Below are positions 57,433 through 64,000 of a stretch of DNA of 64,000 bases, piece by piece. A model generated the notes under the pieces. It searched no databases. It saw only the letters and a list, made by a program, of their open reading frames with translations, and was not told where the DNA came from. The position numbers and the translations under genes are program-made. Source of the DNA: Trichopria drosophilae (lineage: Eukaryota > Arthropoda > Insecta > Hymenoptera > Diapriidae); assembly GCA_030407085.1 (NCBI GenBank), contig CM059587.1, positions 83,527,001 through 83,591,000 of the forward strand, given 5' to 3'. Every line of letters begins with the position of its first letter. Position 1 is the first letter of the stretch.

Positions 57433-57503
57433 GTCGATGTAGCCGAGTGGTTAGCGCGCTCGACTTGAGCGTGGATGTCCGGGGTTCAATCCCCGTCAAC
57501 GGC
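57433..57503 (+). pseudogene. tRNA-like sequence (Ser-like head, short variable arm)
   Basis: A 71-bp cloverleaf-like sequence with an A box (TAGCCGAGTGGTTAGCGCG), a B-box match (GGGGTTCAATCCCC) and a T-run at 57509-57517. The acceptor ends pair at six of seven positions. The anticodon hairpin CGCTC-GACTT-GAGCG has a 5-base loop and the T-loop six bases, so it is not a standard tRNA. ACTTGA recalls the anticodon loop of tRNA-Ser(UGA), but the long variable arm is missing. Its antisense yields the spurious peptide GIEPRTSTLKSSALTTRLH in the minus frame 57233-57658, which is not a gene. Confidence 0.6.
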
Positions 57504-57632
57504 GGACGTTTTTTTTTATTTTCCTTTTCTTTTTTTTCTGTAAAATGAAACAGAATTCGTCTACCATCAATTGCGGAATTCTTTTGGAGTACTTGTCGAA
57601 TTTTCCATGTAATAAACCCTTCAATAAAACGG

Positions 57633-57829
57633 CCGGCGAACAAAATTCCGAAAAGCAAAACCCCGAAAGGCTAAAATTTCGATATAGCGTGAGTCCAAGG
57701 TCTGTATTTTAATTTGCTTCCTTTTTTCCAAATTTTCAATGAAAAAGTGAAGAAAATCAAGCTGGAGCCATGCTGTCTATCGAAATTTTAGCCTTTCGAT
57801 GTGTTGATTTTCGGAACTTTCTTCCTGGT
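57633..57829. repeat. About 197-bp foldback element
   Basis: 57663-57684 (CCGAAAGGCTAAAATTTCGA) is matched inversely by 57778-57799. Outer words CAAAATTCCGAAAA and TTTTCGGAACTTT extend the pairing. The loop is about 90 bp and noncoding. Confidence 0.75.
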
Positions 57830-60583
57830 CAATAAAACGCAGGAAGTACAGTAAAAAGGGAAAAAATACTATCACGAGACAAAATTTATCATAAAAATTA
57901 GGAGCAATATAAGTATCGAATTTCGTGCTGTCCTTGTTTTTCAATTTTTTGAATAATTCAGATGTGCATGCAGGTCAAATATAAATAACAAATAATCCCT
58001 TGAATTTCAAAACGTAATCGTCCAGAGAATCGCTATCGAAATATTGCATTCTATGAAATTTTAAATGCATCTCGCCCGAGGAATCGCCGGATTCATCAAT
58101 GCAGCTATCTACTGCAGTAAACTATATGCTTAATTAAATTATAATGAAATGTAATATGAATGCATATTACAAATTCAGATCATATACACTCGTAATAAAC
58201 AGTGGACAATGCACTGTATAAAATGTAATGACGTAGTAATTGTACTGATATGCGTCGAAAATGAAGTGGAAATTATGATATTCACTCAACCTGATTAGAA
58301 GTTATCTTGACGCTATTAGAAATGCTAACCAACTAGCAAAGAAGTGACTTTAATCATCTTTTATTTCAGAAAATTTACGAATCAAATGTATCAAATTTTA
58401 TCCATTATAAAAATTAAAAATAGATATTAGAGATTCGTTTTATCCACTTAAACTTAATTTTGTTTCGTTTTATTTTCGTGTTTTATACGACACCCAGCGA
58501 CCGCCTAAGAAACTCGCCCGAATGGATTACAGCACGAAAGACATCGATGCGACGACATAAAATAAAAGAAACGTACAAAGCAATTGGTTTCTTTGGGATT
58601 TATTTAGAAGAAAATCTATAAATGTGGCATTTGGTATTTTTATTAAAAAAACGACTCTATGGAATTAATGAGAGGGGAAAGACGTCAATATTTGTCCGAC
58701 AAATTTGAACAGAAATATTTTTATCATTGTAAGATACGAGAATTTCAGTAAGTAAATGCTCAATATTAGTCTAATTCAAGAGGAATGGACTTGAAATTTA
58801 TTGAAAAGTTTTATATCAAACTTAATTATGGAAGATATTATTACGTTAAATCGCAATCCTTTATCATTTGAGAGAAACATTGTAACATTTCTTTATGTAC
58901 CACCTCGCGGTGGAAGTTAGAATTAACCATTCAAAGCTCTTGAGCGACGGCACAAACGTTCGTAGTTTTTAACTGTGTAAATTTTTCGAAATTCTGTTTT
59001 CGCAGAAAACTTCTTCAACTCTTTCTCTACAATTCCAGTTTTTCATTTTCGAAAACTTCAATCGACTCATAAAAATTAATAGTCATAAATAGCATTGCAT
59101 CGTGTTTAAATATGCCTATATTAAACAAAAAAAGAAGATAACATTTTTTAACCTTCTATTCGTTTTTGTATTACTATATTGTATATGTTGCTAAAATTTC
59201 AAGTCGTTTCGTTTGATAGTTCACGAGATATCGTGATGTGATGTATATTGCGTGAAATTTTTCAATTTTTCAATGTTTCCTAAAAAAGTCGAATTAAAAA
59301 ATGTTAAATGTAAACATTGTTCTGTTCGAAATTCTCTATATGGCGATATTTTTTCCAATTCGATTTTTGTCCGAATCCTGTTTGTTATTATTTATAAAAA
59401 AGATCAGTTTTTAGTTTCTATTATTTTGATGTATTATGGAATATCATGATGTTAAAAAAAGAAAAACAAATAAAAATACTTTATACCCAACATTATCAAT
59501 GTTACTAAATTAATTAAGTTTTAAACAATAAAACAAACAATTCCTTAAAATAAATTGTATTAATACTAGATTGCGGATTACCAAAAATTATTTAAAGTAG
59601 TAAGTAATTAGTCCAGAAGAAATAAAGGGGTTACGGTTAAAATTTCATTCTATTTTAATAGTAAATAAGAGTTTCAAAATAAATTAATTTTAGCATATTT
59701 TTAAAATTTTTCATAAACAGTCGTCAATTATCTGAAAATAAATTTAAAATATACCGTTTTCAAGCAAAATGGTAACCAAGGATTTTCCTTCAATGACCCA
59801 TAAATCTTGGTAATCTTAACAAGGACATATAATAGAATTCTTTAGATGTTTTCTGATCTTCAAGTAAATTTTGCGTCTTGAAATTTGTTCACTCACAAAA
59901 GAAATCAAATAAAAAAAATAAATTTTACACTACTACAAAACTGATTGAACTTTAGTCATTGTCTCTAAAATATTTAGTCAAGATTACCCGAGTTGTTGGA
60001 CTATGCGGCCACGGTTGAGCAAACTAAATATTTGATTCCCTATGGGTAACTTTGCCATCTAGTCATTTTGAGTAAAATTCCGTTCAATTACCAAATTTCC
60101 ATCTTAATATACGGAGAGAAAATACAACAATGCATTAAACACGGAATAGTTTATATATTGTTGATAAAATAATAGTTAATACAATGAAAAACTGCGTAAA
60201 AGAAAATTCAAGATTTTTTAACAGTGAACAAATGAAATTTGTATTTGATAAAATAATTATTTACTAGTTATGAATGCATGAATTATTGCTACTAAAAATT
60301 CGATTTATTAATATTATATAAAACATTAATTTCGGTATATAAAGAACCATAATATATTTGTTAATTATTGAGAAAATAGTTTTTTGCGTGTTGAAATTCG
60401 TAATCAATAGTCAATCATAGATAAAAAAACCTTAAACAATAATTCTCTTTATACGTTTATGAGTATTGCCGTTTCTGAGTGCCTTATAAATAAACGAAAG
60501 TCAATTTGTACAACGGAATCGGAATTGAGCGTTCGAGCGTCGCGATCGCACCTAGCGGCTAGAATCCAAAGTTTCGATTGGTA
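57830..60583. other. AT-rich noncoding DNA
   Basis: No gene, RNA gene or clear repeat recognised. A weak CTCF-like word (TTGCCATCTAGTCA) occurs near 60052. Short frames such as 59252-59449 are AT-rich chance frames. Confidence 0.5.
60547..60560 (-). promoter_or_regulatory. Weak CTCF-like motif
   Basis: The minus strand reads GCCGCTAGGTGCG, which keeps the CCGCTAGGTG core but breaks the following GGC. Listed because it lies about 590 bp from a strong match at 61133. Confidence 0.2.
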
Positions 60584-61478
60584 CACTCAGAAAAAAAAGT
60601 AGTTGAAATAACCATTTTTTTACTATGATCGTAGTGTGAAATGAGGTCTAGGCATGGGACTATTCTGAAATAGTAAAGTTTAACAATTGTTTTATGATTG
60701 AAAATGCTACTTATAATAGACAAATAGACTCAACTATTTTGAAATAGTCATTTCAGAAAATTACTACCTTCACTGAGAGAAATTGTACAAGAAATTGTCA
60801 TAAAAAATATGGAAAGGAGTCAATATTTAGCCAGTTTTCTCCTTTCGTTCTTTGTTTAAGATAAACAAGGAAACAGAGAGAAAAACAAAAAATCAATACT
60901 GCGCTAAGTTTGTGAATGTTACACTCTAACCAGTTAAAAAATGCATTATGTAATACCATTATACACACAAATTTCAATGTCGAGTAACTAGTCTATAGAT
61001 ACACGTGCGTATACGACATGCATTATGTATTGTTACATCTTGATGCCCGACGGTCCTTCTTATGACCAAATGTAAATCCACTTCAGTAACGGGAGCCAGG
61101 GGCTCGAAGAAAAAAAAGCTGCGAACGCCGCGACGCCACCTGGCGGCATCAAAACACACTGGGTGCGGCAGTTTTTCCTATGGATTAATAATAAATACAA
61201 ACTTTAACTATGAATAATAGTAAATATAAAGATTTATTATGAGACACAGTATGAAATGAGGACTACACTAGATTATAGTTATTTTAACTATATTTGTCAT
61301 ATTTGTTTAAATCATTCTACACAATTGATTTTTTAACAACGAGGAGATAGTTGGTGTAACAAAATGATAGTAAAATCGACTATGAACGTGGTAAATTTAA
61401 CTATTTTTTATAGTAGTTTTAACTATATTTTTCCAACTATGTGATATAGTCAATTTAACCATGTTCTTTTTCTTAGTG
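60584..61478. mobile_element. About 895-bp element with CACTCAGAAAAAAAAGTAGT termini
   Basis: The left end CACTCAGAAAAAAAAGTAGT and following TTGAAATAACC face the right end TTAACCATGTTCTTTTTCTTAGTG. Flanking inner regions hold mirrored AACTAT/ATAGTT words (CAACTATTTTGAAATAGTCA left; TTTAACTATTTTTTATAGTA right). A second CACTGAGAG at 60771 suggests a nested insertion whose right end I could not fix. The interior (61020-61160) is GC-richer and carries a strong CTCF-like motif. No transposase. Confidence 0.65.
61133..61146 (-). promoter_or_regulatory. CTCF-like motif (strong)
   Basis: The minus strand reads CCGCCAGGTGGCGT, fitting CCRSYAGRKGGCRS at 13 of 14 positions, including the whole CCnnnAGnnGGC core. 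It lies in a GC-rich patch inside a MITE-like element. Binding is not shown by sequence. Confidence 0.45.
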
Positions 61479-62891
61479 AAGTCACATGGTGTTCTTCGAC
61501 ATCATTTGATATTAATAATACACTGAATTCTATTTTAATCTAATTTTTAAAAATATTTAAAAAAAAATCTGTGTTAAAAAGTCTTTAATCATTTTAAGTA
61601 TTTAAAATCGGTATTCAAATTCTACACATTTGGTGGCTATAAAGGTTTAATAACGCATGCGGCGAAAGAGCTAACGAAGAATACGTACTTTTTTTTCACG
61701 AACGCTAAAAAAATCGATCCATATACCATTCGGCTTTTGTCTCGGAGTTTATACGAGCTTTTACCACGGTGTAAGAAACAAGCATCGAAATGGCGACGGG
61801 AGGGTCGGGTTACATTGCAAAATTTTGGGGGTAAATAGACAGGCACGGGGATATACGTAAAAATCCAAAGCACACGAAGCCAGGGCTGCCACGAATCGAC
61901 CCGCCAAAACTCCTGCGATTGCGTACAAAATACCAACTCTGTTGCTCTCGACGATGCAAAGAGAAAATTCGCTTCTCTATTCGCATACGTAATACGATTT
62001 TCCTGATCGATCGATCTTCTGTTTTGCGGCGATTTTAATTGAAAAGCACTTGTATACCCTTCCATTTTGGTTTATTTGTGATAATCTGTTTCGCCCGGTT
62101 GTTTTGTAATTGATTAGATTCGGCGCGCTTGATGTTATATGGGTGTCACGCGTGCACTCCCCGATAATGAAGTACGTCAAACTATCGAATTTTTATAAAA
62201 CGTTTTGTTGGTTTTTTCTACATGGAAAAACCAAAATAGTTAATCTAATGGCAAAATTAATAAATTGGAGTAAAGATAAATGACATTTAGTAAATTTTAC
62301 CGATATTAGTTCGAATGTAGTTGGGATACATTAGCCATTATGTCTATCAACATAATATAAACAGAAATTAAAATATATTATATTAAATGCTGTTATTATT
62401 TACCTCTTTGTGAATATTTTCAATTTTTTAATATACATTATAAGACAACTGTATCAGTGATGCAAGTAATCTTCTTAAGCGACTTCAATCGATTGCGATT
62501 AAATGGCGTAATGGTTTCGCCATCTAGCGAGAAATCAGCTAACTTAAAGTCATTAACCGACACGCGGTTGGACAGCAGTAGAATGCACGAAAGAAAATGC
62601 CCGATGTTCTCCGATGAAAACGAATAATTCTGGAATTACTACCGAATTTGTTCCGTTGGGAATTTAAGAAAAAAGTCGACGAAGTTCACAGTTTTTCAAG
62701 TAACTCTTGTCAAACTGTGTCGTAATAATTATTGAACGAAACCGGTAAGTTTTAACAATCCACGATACAGAGTTCGTTAAATAAAACAGATGTGTCCGGT
62801 AACACTGATCGAAAAAGTCATCAAAGTTATATCCAATGAAGCAGATAAACGGACGTCGTAATTCACCTTACTTTTCATGAAAAACAGTACA
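61479..62891. other. Noncoding or undetermined DNA with a GC-richer block
   Basis: 61640-62170 is less AT-rich and spanned by a minus frame of 142 codons (61637-62065), the longest minus frame in the window. It shows no domain, signal peptide or splice pattern that I recognise. 62500-62640 also holds a CTCF-like motif. Confidence 0.35.
62516..62530 (-). promoter_or_regulatory. CTCF-like motif
   Basis: The minus strand reads TCGCTAGATGGCGAA, fitting the CTCF consensus except at its first base. Third good match in the right part of the window. Confidence 0.4.
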
Positions 62892-62972
62892 GTGGCATTG
62901 GCCGCGCGTGTTAAGGCATACAAACTTCGTCTAGTTGCCGGGAGGTCCCGGGATCGAATCCCCGTCGGAGTG
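62892..62972 (+). pseudogene. tRNA-like sequence, degenerate
   Basis: An A-box-like TGGCCGCGCGTGTTAAGGC and a B-box match GGGATCGAATCC, about 80 bp in all. The T-stem shows the same defect as at 9230 (CGGG against CCCCG). No clean anticodon arm. A T-rich stretch follows from about 62977. Probably a tRNA-derived repeat rather than a working tRNA. Confidence 0.5.
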
Positions 62973-64000
62973 GAAATTTTGTTGTATTTTTTTGCATATT
63001 TTCTGTATATCTAACATCTAGAATTTAAATTTTTAACATTTTTCTTTGGAAATGTTTTTTAGAAAATATGCCTTAGTAGAAATTTTTTTCTTACACTGTC
63101 CATTTCCCCTATACCTTTAACATGGTAAATAAGAATGTTATACAAGAATTGTATAAAAAATGTTTTTATTTCTATCAGGGTGTTCGGGAATAATAATAAT
63201 AATTCGTCTTTATTGACACAAAGGCTTACATAATGGCCTTTTTGAACCAAAAGGCGAGTCTCGGCTAAATCTGCTTTACAAACTGACCAGAATCGAAAGG
63301 ATTATAGAGGGCGCTTGAAAAATATTTCAGCCATGTTAAAATGTTTCAATAATGCCATTACCATCAGTTGCTACTGCAGGTAGCCCGCCAAATTTGAATG
63401 GTTTAATAAAATGTTTATTGTATTGATGAGGACATTTCAAGTTGACACATTTCAAACGATCACGTTTAGATTAATTACTGATCTTATATATTTAAGATAA
63501 TTTCTTAAAACTTTGATGCATAAATTAAATTCACTTACTTTTGACAGATTTTTCATTTCAAAGATAATAACTTTTTTCTTTCGAGCGAGGTATTTGTTGA
63601 TTAAATTTTATAATACACGTTTAAATATTTTAATTAAGTTTTCGTTCGATTAAAAACAAGGATTAATTTGAATAAATAATGCATGTAAAAAAATTAAACA
63701 CAGAAATATTTTTGTACGACAATAAATACGCAAAAAATCTTGACTAAATGAAAATAATCACTATTACACTAGACAGTATGTGGTAAGAACTGAAATCATA
63801 AGCACGGTGATCAAAAGGTTACATGGAACAGAATGGATGGGTAGTCGTTGGAATCAAGGTGGAAACAGTTAATAAAACCTGCAGTGATAAAACATTTTTG
63901 ATTGATTGATATTTAAATGGCGAAACCACGTCATTTACGCGCGTTGCCTCACCTTGTATTCTTCCTACTATGGATTGTACGAATCATGATGCAATAAGGC
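62973..64000. other. AT-rich noncoding DNA to the window edge
   Basis: No gene recognised. A short AATAATAATAATAATTCG tract lies at 63190-63207. The minus frame 63059-63250 lacks any motif. Confidence 0.5.

Noticed and set aside
57233..57658. 141-residue minus-strand frame with GIEPRTSTLKSSALTTRLH
   Set aside because: That peptide is the antisense of the tRNA-like sequence at 57433-57503; the rest is low-complexity Lys-rich sequence.
61637..62065. 142-residue minus-strand frame as a gene
   Set aside because: Longest minus frame, but no domain, start context or splice evidence; the region is merely less AT-rich. Kept only as a note in the region description.

Overview
The window looks like AT-rich, repeat-dominated nuclear DNA from an animal, most probably an insect. 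The pointers are a Penelope-like retroelement fragment with a GIY-YIG endonuclease, TTAA-bounded and CACTGAG-type non-autonomous elements, tRNA-like sequences with internal A/B boxes, CTCF-like motifs, and no compact gene packing. The exact lineage cannot be read from the sequence. I found no complete host protein-coding gene. The only convincing protein is the C-terminal part of the Penelope-like polyprotein. One short putative host exon (37611-37707) and one small membrane-like open frame (55046-55288, minus) are weak candidates. Other open frames are short chance frames, low-complexity translations or antisense of repeats.

Layout, left part. 1-3.4 kb: AT-rich sequence with a hairpin element (1456-1805) and an isolated GC-richer island (2215-2745). 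3.46-6.45 kb: a TTAA-type foldback element split by a 1.6-kb Penelope-like insertion. The insertion has 139-bp inverted pseudo-LTRs, hammerhead-ribozyme-like cores and a 13-bp target duplication. 7.8-17 kb: three copies of a ~380-bp inverted-repeat element, one split by a 755-bp CACTGA-ended element carrying a tRNA-like sequence and a (CT)n/(GA)n tract, plus several other MITEs and a 1,174-bp TTAA foldback (13621-14794). 17.4-23 kb: four further inverted-repeat elements, including an intact relative (21757-23050) of the element split at 3.46 kb.

Layout, middle and right. 25.8-28.8 kb: a TTAA element built from mirrored ~120-bp units, and a second mirrored array of similar units. 31-49 kb: small MITEs, including three of four copies of a pogo-like family with the 5' end CAGTAGAGTCCCGGTAT, separated by unremarkable DNA. 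48.2-50.6 kb: a GC-richer domain with a strongly purine-biased plus strand. 52854-54595: a 1,742-bp foldback element whose arms are filled with a 163-bp tandem repeat, bounded by a perfect 12-bp target duplication. 55-63 kb: small palindromic elements, two more tRNA-like sequences and a loose group of CTCF-like motifs.

The window records layered insertion more than a gene neighbourhood. At least three nested events can be ordered: the Penelope insertion in a TTAA foldback, the CACTGA element in the 380-bp MITE, and the 163-bp foldback in a mirrored ~120-bp array. Two points stand out. Several different inverted-repeat families share interior sequence, and a CAAAATGGCGGA-like core recurs across the window inside these repeats. 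All family names were assigned by reading the sequence, not by database search.
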